From a bacterium (lineage in GTDB: Bacteria > Patescibacteria > Microgenomatia > Levybacterales > UBA12049): a DNA stretch of 64,000 nucleotides. Position 1 is the first letter of the stretch. Every line of letters starts with the position of its first letter. Below, piece by piece: positions 33,054 through 41,711 of this stretch. The stretch is from positions 62,001 to 126,000 of the forward strand of contig JAJYDJ010000004.1 in NCBI GenBank assembly GCA_021777565.1, written 5' to 3'. Made by a program: the position numbers and the translations under genes. Below the pieces are notes generated by a model. It was not told where the DNA came from and did not search any database. It saw nothing but the letters and a program-made list of their open reading frames with translations.

Positions 33054-33894
33054 TTTTGGTGTCCGCAAATCGATCATCACTTTTCATTACCGTAATAATA
33101 ATGGTATGACCTCTCAAGGGCAGTGAGGTAACAAGTACTTCTTTGGCGCCCTCCGTTGTTCCTGTCTTGAGGCCATTGATCCCTTTATAGCCAAGCAGCA
33201 GATTGGTATTAACAAGTTTTACCATGCCAATTCCATCAACAGGAATCGTGGCAGATTGGATACTCGCGATATGGGCAATTGCTTTATTCTCAACAAAAAC
33301 TGAGGCAATATGGGTTAATTCTTGTGCCGTGGTATAGCCGCTATCATCTTCCAGTCCTGCTGGGTCAGCAAAGGTTGTACGTTCCAGATGCAGCTCTCGT
33401 GCTTTATCATTCATGGCCTGAATAAAGGCAGGCTTGCCTCCGGGGTAATTATCAGCAACAGCCTGTGCGACATCATTGGCAGAGGGCAGCAGCATGGCAT
33501 AGAGCGCATGTTCAAAAGTTAATCTGTCACCTGGTTTGAGCCCAATCATGACCCCTTCAGTCCCGGCATGACTTGCCACGATCGTATCCGTGAATTTGAA
33601 ATACGAACTGGCGACAAGAATACTCATGAGTTTGGTTGTGGAGGCGGCAGAGAATCGATACTGTGCATTTTTTGCTCCCAGAATTCTTCCATTGGTCGTA
33701 TCCAGAACATAGATTGCTTGTCCTGAGAGAGTATCAAGAGGGAGAGCAAGTGAGGGGGTTGGGGAAGGGGACATGACTGAAACTTTTTTGGTTATTTTGG
33801 ACGGCGCATGGGCAATCGAGGTAAAGACGAGTGCACACGTGACACCGCCAAGAAGGACTAATCCACTGACACGAACAATTGCCGAGATAGTCAT
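33016..33894 (-). CDS. dacA: D-alanyl-D-alanine carboxypeptidase (PBP5-like)
   Basis: 292 residues. The penicillin-binding motifs are SxxK in AASTTKLMSILVAS, SxN in LLPSANDVAQAVADNYPGG, and KTG in GLKTGTTEGAKEVLV. An N-terminal hydrophobic segment (VSGLVLLGGVTCALVFTSIA) acts as anchor or signal. Trims D-Ala from peptidoglycan stem peptides, so a peptidoglycan wall is implied. It lacks the long C-terminal domain and amphipathic anchor of E. coli PBP5. Located 4 nt after aspS. Confidence 0.9.
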   Translation of the reverse strand: MTISAIVRVSGLVLLGGVTCALVFTSIAHAPSKITKKVSVMSPSPTPSLALPLDTLSGQAIYVLDTTNGRILGAKNAQYRFSAASTTKLMSILVASSYFKFTDTIVASHAGTEGVMIGLKPGDRLTFEHALYAMLLPSANDVAQAVADNYPGGKPAFIQAMNDKARELHLERTTFADPAGLEDDSGYTTAQELTHIASVFVENKAIAHIASIQSATIPVDGIGMVKLVNTNLLLGYKGINGLKTGTTEGAKEVLVTSLPLRGHTIIITVMKSDDRFADTKTIVDYLEKHYLN

Positions 33895-33898
33895 GAAG

Positions 33899-35245
33899 TT
33901 ATTGTTTCACTTCGTTGAGACGAATATCAATGCGTTCCATATCGCGAGGGAACATAGAAGCCTCACGAATATTTTTCAATTGGAGTATCTGCATGGTGAT
34001 GCGCTCGGCCCCAAATGCAAATCCGCCTTCTGGTGGCACACCATAGGAAAATGCTTCCAAAAACATTGAGATTTTTGCAGGGTCCATCTTCCACTCCTTC
34101 ACCTGCTCGAGCAGTTGATCATAGTCATTCACTCTTCTGCCACCTGATAACCATTCAATTCCACGACAGAGAAGATCCATGCCTTCGTTGTATTCGGGAT
34201 CTTCAGGATTTGGATAGACATAGAATGGCTTTTTCTTGGTTGGATAGCCATAGACAAAAACAAAATCTGATCCTGTCTCTTCTTTGACGATGGCACACAG
34301 TTCTCGTTCATCCTCAGGATTAAGATCTTTTTCGTCTCTGACATCTCGTCCAGAGTGATCAAAAATCTTTTGCTGTGCTTCACGAAGACTCATGGTTGGG
34401 GTCTCATCTAACATGACCGGAAGAGTAGTCTGAAACAATTCTAGCTCTTTGGCGCACTTTTCACCAACTTGCTTGAGAATATATCTGACCGTTGCGGCTG
34501 CCATATCACGCACTTCTGTCCATGACTCAATAAAACCCATTTCAGCATCCAGTGAGACAACTTCGGTCAAGTGACGAGTCGTCACACTTGGCTCAGCGCG
34601 AAAGATTTTGTTTACAGAAAAGACTCTCTCAAACGCACTCATCACAATCTGCTTATACAGCTGTGGACTCTGCGTCAAGTATGCTTTGTGGTCAAAATAT
34701 TCGATCTGAAATACTTCAGAACCACCTTCTGCGACTGCTGGAGTAATGCATGGAGCCTGAAATTCAAAGAACTCTTGAGATTTTAAGAATTCTCTAAACG
34801 CATCGATAACCACTGCCTGCACTTTGAAAATAGCTTGGACTCGTGGATGTCTGAGGGTGAGACCACGATGATCAAGCATGGTTGGAAGTTCAAGATTAAG
34901 CTCACTATCTCCCATGTCAAAAGGCAGGGGAGCCGCTTTGGCAAGAATAGTAATGCCATGTGCCTCTAGTTCTACCGTGCCGGTAACAAGTTTAGGATTG
35001 ATAAGTTTTTCTGGGCGAGCATTTACTTTCCCTGAGATCTCAACCACGTATTCACTTTTGACTTCACTGGCTACGTTGTACGCTTCTTCTGAGACTTGGG
35101 GAAGTACCACGACCTGCATCACTCCAGAGCGATCACGAACATCAAGAAAAATAATTTTCCCATGGTCACGACGAACGTGCACCCATCCTTTGATAGTAAC
35201 TTCTTCGCCAACTTTTTCAACAGTTTGTGCGATCAATGTACGCAT
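33899..35245 (-). CDS. aspS: Aspartyl-tRNA synthetase, archaeal/short type
   Basis: About 448 residues, class IIb. N-terminal OB-fold (VTIKGWVHVRRDHGKIIFLD), motif 2 FRAEPSVTTRHLTEV and motif 3 GFAFGAERITMQIL. It lacks the ~100-residue GAD insertion of the bacterial enzyme, so it belongs to the archaeal-type AspRS, which in many organisms also charges tRNA-Asn. Start at 35245 (MRTLIAQTVEK), 6 nt after TACAAT. Confidence 0.93.
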   Translation of the reverse strand: MRTLIAQTVEKVGEEVTIKGWVHVRRDHGKIIFLDVRDRSGVMQVVVLPQVSEEAYNVASEVKSEYVVEISGKVNARPEKLINPKLVTGTVELEAHGITILAKAAPLPFDMGDSELNLELPTMLDHRGLTLRHPRVQAIFKVQAVVIDAFREFLKSQEFFEFQAPCITPAVAEGGSEVFQIEYFDHKAYLTQSPQLYKQIVMSAFERVFSVNKIFRAEPSVTTRHLTEVVSLDAEMGFIESWTEVRDMAAATVRYILKQVGEKCAKELELFQTTLPVMLDETPTMSLREAQQKIFDHSGRDVRDEKDLNPEDERELCAIVKEETGSDFVFVYGYPTKKKPFYVYPNPEDPEYNEGMDLLCRGIEWLSGGRRVNDYDQLLEQVKEWKMDPAKISMFLEAFSYGVPPEGGFAFGAERITMQILQLKNIREASMFPRDMERIDIRLNEVKQ

Positions 35246-35251
35246 GATGAT

Positions 35252-35257
35252 ATTGTA
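35252..35257 (-). promoter_or_regulatory. -10 box TACAAT for aspS
   Basis: 6-nt gap to ATG 35245. Confidence 0.45.
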
Positions 35258-35277
35258 CCGCAAGGGGAGCCTGATTG

Positions 35278-36912
35278 CTATATCTGAATGTCTTTAAGAA
35301 GAAGCTGAAGATTTTTTCGTCCATTCCATACATTTTCTTGCACACTATACACGATTTGGCATGCATCACCACTATGAAGTGTTTTACATTTCTCCGCCAT
35401 GCCAAATCCAACACTATCAATAGTACTGCCATCTTTTCTCAATGTTATTTTGATATGTGTTTTATCTTTCCCAATGGTGCGTAGATCATCAACAATAACA
35501 TCACTCACAAAAAGTGGTTCAGGATTAGCAAGACCAAATGGGGCAAGCGTCTGCACATTGTCATACAACGTCTGAGAGACCAGAGCAAAAGGGAGTGCAC
35601 AATCAATGATGAGTTCTTTTTCATACGTTACTTGTATCCCTTCTTTTGCAATAAGTGCCTCCATGAGCTTTTTTACTTCTTCTACTTTTTCAGGCAACAG
35701 AGAAAACCCTGCTGCCATGGGGTGACCACCGGCATTGAGCAAATGTTCTTCCTGTGTTCTGATAAAGGAAATAATGTCAAACCCATCCACACTTCTAGCG
35801 GAAGCCTTGGCTACCAATTCTTTTTTGGTGATAACGATAGCAGGCTTATGAAACGCTTCCACCAGTCGTCCTGCAACGAGTCCAATAATGCCTTCCTCGT
35901 ATTCACCGACATGAATAATGATCTGTTTTTCGCTCCCTGACCGTTTCACTTCCTCTACTGCCTGCATGGCCGCTGCCTGCATGAGAAGTTGTCTACCACG
36001 GTTAGTCTCTCCCAGAAGGTGTGCTAGGTCGCGTGCTTTCCCAGGATTTTTAGTACACAGCAGACGCAGACTATCCATCGCACTCTCAAGCCTCCCCATG
36101 GCATTAAGTCTCGGGGCAATAATATGGCCAATTTCATACACATCTATCCGGCTCGGGTCTTCTATCCCTGCTTCTTTGAATAATTCTTGCAGTCCTACGC
36201 GTTTGGTTTTTCTCAACGTTGGCAGTCCGTGAAACACTATGGCACGATTGGGGCCACTCAGGGGCATAAGATCAGAGATAGTTGAGAGCGTGAGTAAGTC
36301 TAAATACGTCTCTTTTGCAGAAGAATCTAGCGATTGTGCGAGTACCCATCCGACACCAGCGCCACAGATATCCAGTGTATGAATAATGGCATATGCATCA
36401 GGAAGTGTATCTGACAGTTCATGGTGATCGGTCACGATCACATCAATGCCGAGGCTATTGGCAAAAGCGACTGCCGGGTGAGCCATGATACCGTTATCGA
36501 CCGTAATGATCAGACTGCAGTCTTGTAGCTTTTCTTGTTTTTTTATATTCTCAATACCGGCAAGAGACAGTCCATACCCTTCTTCAGAGCGAAGTGGAAT
36601 ATATGGGTGCACATTGGCACCAAGCCCGTGCAGTGCTTCCCAGAGAATGGCAGTACCGGTGACCCCATCCACATCATAGTCACCATAAATCACAATAGTT
36701 TCTTTTTTCTCTATGGCTTTTTTTATCCTATCCTGTGCCTTTTTGAGTTGGGTGAGATTAACATGCAGTTTCTCAGGAGTTAGATCATCAAGAGTCGGAT
36801 GCAAGAAATCTGCTTTTTCTGCCTCAGTATTGATATGTCGATTTGCCAAAAGAAGCGGCACAGTGTCACTTATGTGTAAGTTAGATAATTCGTTGAGTAT
36901 TTTCCATTTCAT
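35278..36912 (-). CDS. recJ: Single-stranded-DNA exonuclease RecJ
   Basis: 544 residues. DHH motifs: VIYGDYDVDGVTGTA, SLIITVDNGI, DVIVTDHHELSD, and the DHHA1 part GEYEEGIIGLVAGRLVE with NAGGHPMAAGFSL. A C-terminal OB domain follows. It degrades ssDNA 5' to 3' in repair and recombination. Complete and of typical length. Divergent from the CCA transferase with only 26 bp between start codons. Confidence 0.95.
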   Translation of the reverse strand: MKWKILNELSNLHISDTVPLLLANRHINTEAEKADFLHPTLDDLTPEKLHVNLTQLKKAQDRIKKAIEKKETIVIYGDYDVDGVTGTAILWEALHGLGANVHPYIPLRSEEGYGLSLAGIENIKKQEKLQDCSLIITVDNGIMAHPAVAFANSLGIDVIVTDHHELSDTLPDAYAIIHTLDICGAGVGWVLAQSLDSSAKETYLDLLTLSTISDLMPLSGPNRAIVFHGLPTLRKTKRVGLQELFKEAGIEDPSRIDVYEIGHIIAPRLNAMGRLESAMDSLRLLCTKNPGKARDLAHLLGETNRGRQLLMQAAAMQAVEEVKRSGSEKQIIIHVGEYEEGIIGLVAGRLVEAFHKPAIVITKKELVAKASARSVDGFDIISFIRTQEEHLLNAGGHPMAAGFSLLPEKVEEVKKLMEALIAKEGIQVTYEKELIIDCALPFALVSQTLYDNVQTLAPFGLANPEPLFVSDVIVDDLRTIGKDKTHIKITLRKDGSTIDSVGFGMAEKCKTLHSGDACQIVYSVQENVWNGRKNLQLLLKDIQI

Positions 36913-36918
36913 GAATGC

Positions 36919-36924
36919 TATAAT
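36919..36924 (+). promoter_or_regulatory. -10 box TATAAT for the CCA transferase gene
   Basis: 14 nt before ATG 36939, and lying just outside the recJ start on the other strand. Confidence 0.4.
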
Positions 36925-36938
36925 TTTATCAGAGACCT

Positions 36939-38303
36939 ATGAAATTCACTATTCCAGAACCAGTGATCGCATTATATACCACACTCGCTGACGCGGGATA
37001 TGAGGTATATTTGGTCGGAGGATGTGTGAGGGATTTACTGCTTAACCAACAACCAAAAGATTGGGACTTCACGACTAATGCAACACCTGAGGAGATACTG
37101 AAAGTCTTTCCCGATGGATTTTATGATAATGCCTTTGGAACGGTTGGGGTACCACAACAGACTGAAGAGAAAGAAATAGTAGAAATTACGACATTTCGAA
37201 CCGAGCGTGAATATAGTGATAACCGTCACCCCAGCTCAGTGGCCTGGGGGAAAACCATTGAGGAAGATCTTGAAAGACGAGACTTCACGATCAATTCTAT
37301 GGCGCTTCATAAAAAGGACGGAGATTGGGAGCTGATTGACCCTCACCATGGCCAAGAAGATCTAGAGAAACAATTGGTACGTGCCGTTGGCAATCCTTCA
37401 GAGCGCTTTAAAGAAGATGCACTCAGACTCATGCGCGCCGTGCGATTTGCGACACGATTTGGATTTCAAATAGAGAAAGATACGTGGGACGCCATCAAGA
37501 CAGATGCCGCACTGCTGCCAATGATAGCCTCGGAGCGTGTCAGAGATGAGCTGATGAAGATACTGGCAACTGACTATCCGTATGAAGGGATCATGATGCT
37601 TAAAAATGCGGGACTACTGGTCCATATTCTGCCAGAACTTCTGGAAGGGGAGCGCCTCTCACAAGCACGTCCTGGCAGACATCATATTTATGACGTCTTT
37701 GAACACAACGTGTTATCAATGAAACTCTGCCCGAGTACCGATCCGTTGGTACGATTTGCCACGCTGATTCATGACGTGGGCAAGTCACGGGTCGTGGGGT
37801 CAGATCAGAATGGACTGGTGATTTTTTACAATCACGAAGTGATGGGCGCACGTATGGCGTATGAAATCTGCCAACGTCTGCATTTCTCTAAAGTTGAGAG
37901 AGATAAAGTAGTCAAACTCGTCAGATGGCACATGTTTAGTGTGGATGAGCACCAGACGGATGCGGCAATTAGACGATTTATCAGACGTGTAGGTGTTGAT
38001 AATGTACAAGATATTCTTGATCTACGTATTGGAGACAGATTGGGCAGTGGCATACCAGAGCATAAAGCAGAAAGTTGGAGACTCAAAGAATACAAAGAAA
38101 GGATTGCAAAGGAACTTGGTCCAAAACCGTTTAGCATTACTGACATGGCAATTGATGGCAATGACATTATGAAAGAACTAAATATCAAACCAGGACCCGA
38201 AATTGGGAGAATTCTTAAGACACTTTTTGAAGAAGTAGATGAAGATTTATCTAAAAATACGCGTGAATTCCTGCTTGAGAGAGTCAAAGAGTTACAAAAA
38301 TAG
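36939..38303 (+). CDS. cca: CCA tRNA nucleotidyltransferase with HD domain
   Basis: 454 residues. Head domain YLVGGCVRDLLLNQQPKDWD holds the G-G and D-x-D catalytic motif, followed by RRDFTINSMALH and the neck RFKEDALRLMRAVRFATRFG. A C-terminal HD domain (RFATLIHDVGKSRV) is present as in many bacterial enzymes. Adds or repairs the 3' CCA of tRNAs. This matters here because the tRNA-Arg gene lacks an encoded CCA. Confidence 0.94.
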   Translation: MKFTIPEPVIALYTTLADAGYEVYLVGGCVRDLLLNQQPKDWDFTTNATPEEILKVFPDGFYDNAFGTVGVPQQTEEKEIVEITTFRTEREYSDNRHPSSVAWGKTIEEDLERRDFTINSMALHKKDGDWELIDPHHGQEDLEKQLVRAVGNPSERFKEDALRLMRAVRFATRFGFQIEKDTWDAIKTDAALLPMIASERVRDELMKILATDYPYEGIMMLKNAGLLVHILPELLEGERLSQARPGRHHIYDVFEHNVLSMKLCPSTDPLVRFATLIHDVGKSRVVGSDQNGLVIFYNHEVMGARMAYEICQRLHFSKVERDKVVKLVRWHMFSVDEHQTDAAIRRFIRRVGVDNVQDILDLRIGDRLGSGIPEHKAESWRLKEYKERIAKELGPKPFSITDMAIDGNDIMKELNIKPGPEIGRILKTLFEEVDEDLSKNTREFLLERVKELQK

Positions 38304-38313
38304 GCACAAAAAA

Positions 38314-38369
38314 AGCCCCTTGCGGAGCTCCCTTTGCATCTCTTGCGAGATATGTCTTATTGCTAAGAC
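38314..38369 (+). other. Array of three hairpins, all with TTGC loops
   Basis: Downstream of cca: AGCCCC-TTGC-GGAGCT (38314-38329, one mismatch), ATCTC-TTGC-GAGAT (38338-38351) and GTCTTA-TTGC-TAAGAC (38354-38369), the last followed by TTTTG. It may be a transcript-end or protein-binding structure. Only the third hairpin has a weak T tract, so plain termination does not explain the array. Confidence 0.6.
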
Positions 38370-38446
38370 TTTTGTAGTATATCATGTTGCTGATAATCCG
38401 TCAACACCTAATTTGATACCACTTGTTATCTCATTATTATTCTTGT

Positions 38447-38452
38447 TAGAAT
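38447..38452 (+). promoter_or_regulatory. -10 box TAGAAT for the HAD hydrolase
   Basis: 7 nt before ATG 38460. Confidence 0.4.
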
Positions 38453-38459
38453 AAATCAC

Positions 38460-39080
38460 ATGCAAGAAAAACCAAAACCACAGTGGATTGTTTTTGACAT
38501 TGGCGGCGTTCTTTTCGATACGCCAAAAGCTTTGCAGACACTTGCGACCTATGCCGGTGTACCAGTTGATGAACTGACAGACTTCTTCACTCAGTCGACA
38601 CTGGAAGAAGGGGAACTTGGCGAGATAGGCTTTGCTGATGCGTGGCTTGATTACTTCAAAAACTTAGGGATTGAGATGGATGCGGAGACCTTCCTGTCTC
38701 TCTATATTAGTCCAAATAATTTTGTTCCAGGGACACTGCAACTCGCACAAGATTTACACACTGCCGGATACAAGCTCGCGACACTGACCAACTCATGGAA
38801 GGGGATCATGCAACGGGACGAACAGATTGAGCCACTGAACGTCCTTTTTTCATCAATTATCGACAGCTCAGAAATAGGACTTCGAAAACCACACCCTGAG
38901 ATATTCACCTACACCGAGACACTTCTGAGCGCTAAAGGGCCAGAACTTTTCTATATCGATGATGCACCTGCCAATGTGGAAGAGGGAGAGAAATTTGGCT
39001 GGCAGACCTACAAGTACGATTTATCCAGCGATGAGGGCAAAACTGCCAACGAAATCCTGAGGGCACGGCTGTTAGGCTAG
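38460..39080 (+). CDS. HAD-superfamily hydrolase
   Basis: 206 residues. Motif I FDIGGVLFDTP, motif II ATLTNSW, Lys in GLRKPHPEIF and motif IV FYIDDAPANVEEG. Motif I has Gly at the second acidic position (D-x-G instead of D-x-D), as in several subfamily IA members. The small helical cap between motifs I and II suits phosphatase or dehalogenase-like chemistry on small molecules. Substrate unknown. Confidence 0.82.
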   Translation: MQEKPKPQWIVFDIGGVLFDTPKALQTLATYAGVPVDELTDFFTQSTLEEGELGEIGFADAWLDYFKNLGIEMDAETFLSLYISPNNFVPGTLQLAQDLHTAGYKLATLTNSWKGIMQRDEQIEPLNVLFSSIIDSSEIGLRKPHPEIFTYTETLLSAKGPELFYIDDAPANVEEGEKFGWQTYKYDLSSDEGKTANEILRARLLG

Positions 39081-39105
39081 TTTGCCAACCAAAGTTGAGG
39101 GATGG

Positions 39106-39111
39106 TATAAT
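39106..39111 (+). promoter_or_regulatory. tRNA-Gly promoter (-10 TATAAT)
   Basis: TATAAT lies 12 nt before the tRNA 5' end; TTGCCA at 39082-39087, 18 bp upstream, can act as -35. Confidence 0.55.
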
Positions 39112-39123
39112 AGGGACATACTT

Positions 39124-39197
39124 GCGGGTGTAGTTCAATGGTAGAACACGAGCTTTCCAAGCTTGGTACGAGAGTCCGATTCTCTTCACCCGCTCCA
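39124..39197 (+). tRNA. tRNA-Gly(TCC)
   Basis: The cloverleaf folds by eye: acceptor GCGGGTG/CACCCGC, D arm, anticodon stem CGAGC/GCTTG around loop TTTCCAA giving anticodon TCC, and T arm AGAGTCCGATTCTCT. The discriminator T and an encoded CCA (39195-39197) follow. A HEPN-family gene ends 12 nt downstream on the other strand, suggesting that this tRNA end has served as an insertion site. Confidence 0.93.
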
Positions 39198-39208
39198 AAA
39201 TAACCAAG

Positions 39209-40114
39209 TCAAGTTGATTGTCTCTTAATTAGAAACTGTTCGAAGAGTTGCCTGCAGGCAATAACTAGTTCCATCTCATCAACGATCAACTCTTCAGTAC
39301 CTCTAAAATCAAATAGAAAACCGCCTTCTTTCTCTTGCCCTGAAAGTTTCCCAGAATGTAAGTAGCTCGATCGTAGTTCACTGTAAAGCGTCTTAATCTT
39401 CGCCACGCCTTGACTAAGTTCATCTCCTGTAAGCAATTCCCTCATTAAATATTCTATCGCTTGCTTCTCACCTGTAAGTTGATGTGCTAATTTTTTATCG
39501 CATACCTCACAAATTGGTTGATTTCGACAATATAGAGGTTCATTAGCTAATTGGTTTATTGCACTTAAAAATAAAGTCATGTAGAGAGTGTATTTCAGGT
39601 GAGGATTGGGTAACTCTCTAAGTTCTAATGCCCAAACGTATGTGTTTAAAGCATTTTCAAGCTTGTCAAAATCCTTTTTATTCAATCTATGCATGAGATC
39701 CACACAGGATTGAACCCTAGCAATATGATTTGGCCTCGATGCGGTCCCGCTGTAGCTTCTATCTGGATAATAAAAATTATTGGCACCAAATTTTAAAATC
39801 AGATTATCGACAATATCCTCCTGATCAATCTTCACCAGCAATGGATACGTGGGTAAACCTGTTTCCATATAAACCACGTTTAATAAACTTTGCAGATTGT
39901 TAAACCTATTACCATCATTTAACTCTTTTGTAAGTTCAAGATATATGTAAACTACACTTGTGTCCTGTGTCTGATCATTTTTACCACCAAAGATAACTAC
40001 TTTCTTTTGGTCTGAGCACGGTATTGGGTTAATTTCATAACTAACTTGCTCATTATTAAAAATGTTGAGCGGCAATTTAAATAAATACCGCCATAACTCT
40101 TTAGTTTCATCCAT
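39209..40114 (-). CDS. ApeA-like HEPN protein (paralogue of 13613-14506)
   Basis: 301 residues, alignable from end to end with the protein at 13613-14506; ALELRELPNPHLKYTLYMTL is nearly unchanged. The HEPN motif LRSSYLHSGKLSG (Rx4H) is intact, and a Cys pair in CEVCDKKLAHQ may bind zinc. A likely RNA-cleaving or defence-related protein by family. It lies alone between tRNA-Gly and plsY, in a core region, as expected of a cassette inserted at a tRNA 3' end. AT-richer than its neighbours. Confidence 0.6.
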   Translation of the reverse strand: MDETKELWRYLFKLPLNIFNNEQVSYEINPIPCSDQKKVVIFGGKNDQTQDTSVVYIYLELTKELNDGNRFNNLQSLLNVVYMETGLPTYPLLVKIDQEDIVDNLILKFGANNFYYPDRSYSGTASRPNHIARVQSCVDLMHRLNKKDFDKLENALNTYVWALELRELPNPHLKYTLYMTLFLSAINQLANEPLYCRNQPICEVCDKKLAHQLTGEKQAIEYLMRELLTGDELSQGVAKIKTLYSELRSSYLHSGKLSGQEKEGGFLFDFRGTEELIVDEMELVIACRQLFEQFLIKRQST

Positions 40115-40203
40115 AATAAGTTACTGCTAAAGTGTATGACATCATAAATGTAATTCTGTACCATGAGTATATCACTCAGAAGAACCCTCGGGATATTTTT
40201 ATC

Positions 40204-40788
40204 TTACAGCTTCAGTTTATTTTCTTTCCCTTCAAGGAGCCGTTTGATGTTCTCCCGGTGGGAGTAGGCGATGACCAGCGCTGCAAAGAGAGCATAGCAG
40301 GTGAAGACGAGTGAGTGTGTTGCAAGGATCACGATGATGATGACAATACCACTTAAGATGAGGTTGACTAGACTCATGAGTTTGGTCGCGTACAGCCCTA
40401 CGATCCATAACAAAAGGAGCAAAATAAACAAGGGCAGTCCGAGTATCACACTCATCGTCCCCGCATAGGTCGCCGCACCTTTCCCCCCCTTAAACTTCAG
40501 ATATAGGGGAAAGATATGCCCCAACAGTGCTACTGCGGCCACAAGCGCCACAGAGACTTGTGTGTGAAGAAAGAGTGATGCCAAAAGCACCGGGAGTAAT
40601 CCTTTCGTGAAATCTAGTAAACCGACCGGTATCGCGTACCAGATACCAAGGGCACGAGAGACATTGGTCGCTCCGATATTGCCACTGCCAACTTTCCTGA
40701 TATCCACCCCGCGAAGCCGACTGATCAGGAGCCCGAAGGGGATTGAGGCGTATAAATATGTTGTGATGAGAAACACAATCAAGGCCAT
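40204..40788 (-). CDS. plsY: Acyl-phosphate glycerol-3-phosphate acyltransferase (PlsY), copy 1
   Basis: 194 residues, five to six transmembrane helices. Conserved loops SIPFGLLISRL, VGSGNIGATNVSRALG, FKGGKGAATYAGTM and the late AYSHRENIKRLL match PlsY. Transfers an acyl group from acyl-phosphate to sn-glycerol 3-phosphate. Divergent from the fakA-like gene, which together with fakB would supply acyl-phosphate. Confidence 0.93.
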   Translation of the reverse strand: MALIVFLITTYLYASIPFGLLISRLRGVDIRKVGSGNIGATNVSRALGIWYAIPVGLLDFTKGLLPVLLASLFLHTQVSVALVAAVALLGHIFPLYLKFKGGKGAATYAGTMSVILGLPLFILLLLLWIVGLYATKLMSLVNLILSGIVIIIVILATHSLVFTCYALFAALVIAYSHRENIKRLLEGKENKLKL

Positions 40789-40817
40789 AATTTGTTACAA
40801 TATACATTGTAGCAAAT

Positions 40818-41711
40818 ATGAATGAACTGACACTCTCCCAACTTCAGTCTATGATTCTCTCAGGATGCGCAAAAGCCATCACCCATAAAGACCAAACCAA
40901 CGCTATTAATATTTTCCCTGTTCCAGATAAAGATACTGGGAGCAATATCGCAAGCACTCTCACTGCCGTCCATCAGACGCTTGAGAAAAATAATTATCAA
41001 ACGCTTCCCGAGCTGGTAGAGGAGACTATGCAGGCAGTGTTGGTCGCAGCCGCGGGCAATTCTGGGATCATGATGGCCAGTTGGCTACAAGGATTTTTAC
41101 AGGCATTGGACAACAAAGATACCTACACAGCAGAGGACATGCATGTTGCCTTCACACAAGGGCATCTCAAAGCTACGCAGTCCGTCGAGACGCCACTGCC
41201 AGGGACTATTCTTGATGTCATGTCAGCAGGTGCAACATTTCCGATAGAGTCATCAGTCACAGAAGGATTTGAACATACGATGATTAGGGTCCAGCAAGCA
41301 CTTTCAGATACTGAGCATCATATGCAGCTTCTTGAGAGTCATCATGTCATCGATGCGGGGGCGCTGGGATGGAGTTATTTTTTTGCCGGCATGACTGAGT
41401 ATGTTTTGTCTAGTCCGGTTGAGTTGTATACCCCAGACATGCAGGTCGTCGGGGATGTGCCACTGACAGAGAGTGCCAATGTGTATGAAGTTATCGCTAT
41501 TCTGAGTGAGGTGACTAGCACACGAGAGGAGTTAAAACAAACACTGGAAAGTTTGGGAGATTCCCTGGATATTCTTATTACTGATACGGGATGCAAAATG
41601 CATATTCACACCAATCAGCCAGACCTGGTCAACGAATTACTTCAGACACTTGGCACCGTGAGTCATACCCAAACAACCGATATGCGCACCCAAGTCCACA
41701 CGTCACTATGA
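40818..41711 (+). CDS. fakA: DhaL-domain fatty acid kinase (FakA-like, short)
   Basis: 297 residues. The DhaL/DAK2 ATP-binding domain shows NIFPVPDKDTGSNIASTL (Asp ligands for Mg), AAAGNSGIMMASWLQGF and IDAGALGWSYFFAG. A partial middle domain follows (LGDSLDILITDTGCKMHIHT). Typical FakA is about 550 residues, so the last domain is missing. Phosphorylates fatty acids held by FakB. The 4-nt ATGA overlap with the DegV gene supports a two-subunit kinase. Confidence 0.85.
   Translation: MNELTLSQLQSMILSGCAKAITHKDQTNAINIFPVPDKDTGSNIASTLTAVHQTLEKNNYQTLPELVEETMQAVLVAAAGNSGIMMASWLQGFLQALDNKDTYTAEDMHVAFTQGHLKATQSVETPLPGTILDVMSAGATFPIESSVTEGFEHTMIRVQQALSDTEHHMQLLESHHVIDAGALGWSYFFAGMTEYVLSSPVELYTPDMQVVGDVPLTESANVYEVIAILSEVTSTREELKQTLESLGDSLDILITDTGCKMHIHTNQPDLVNELLQTLGTVSHTQTTDMRTQVHTSL

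Noticed and set aside
41591..41707. N-terminal extension of the DegV/FakB gene
   Set aside because: It lies wholly inside fakA, and the DegV fold starts at MKHLGILVG.
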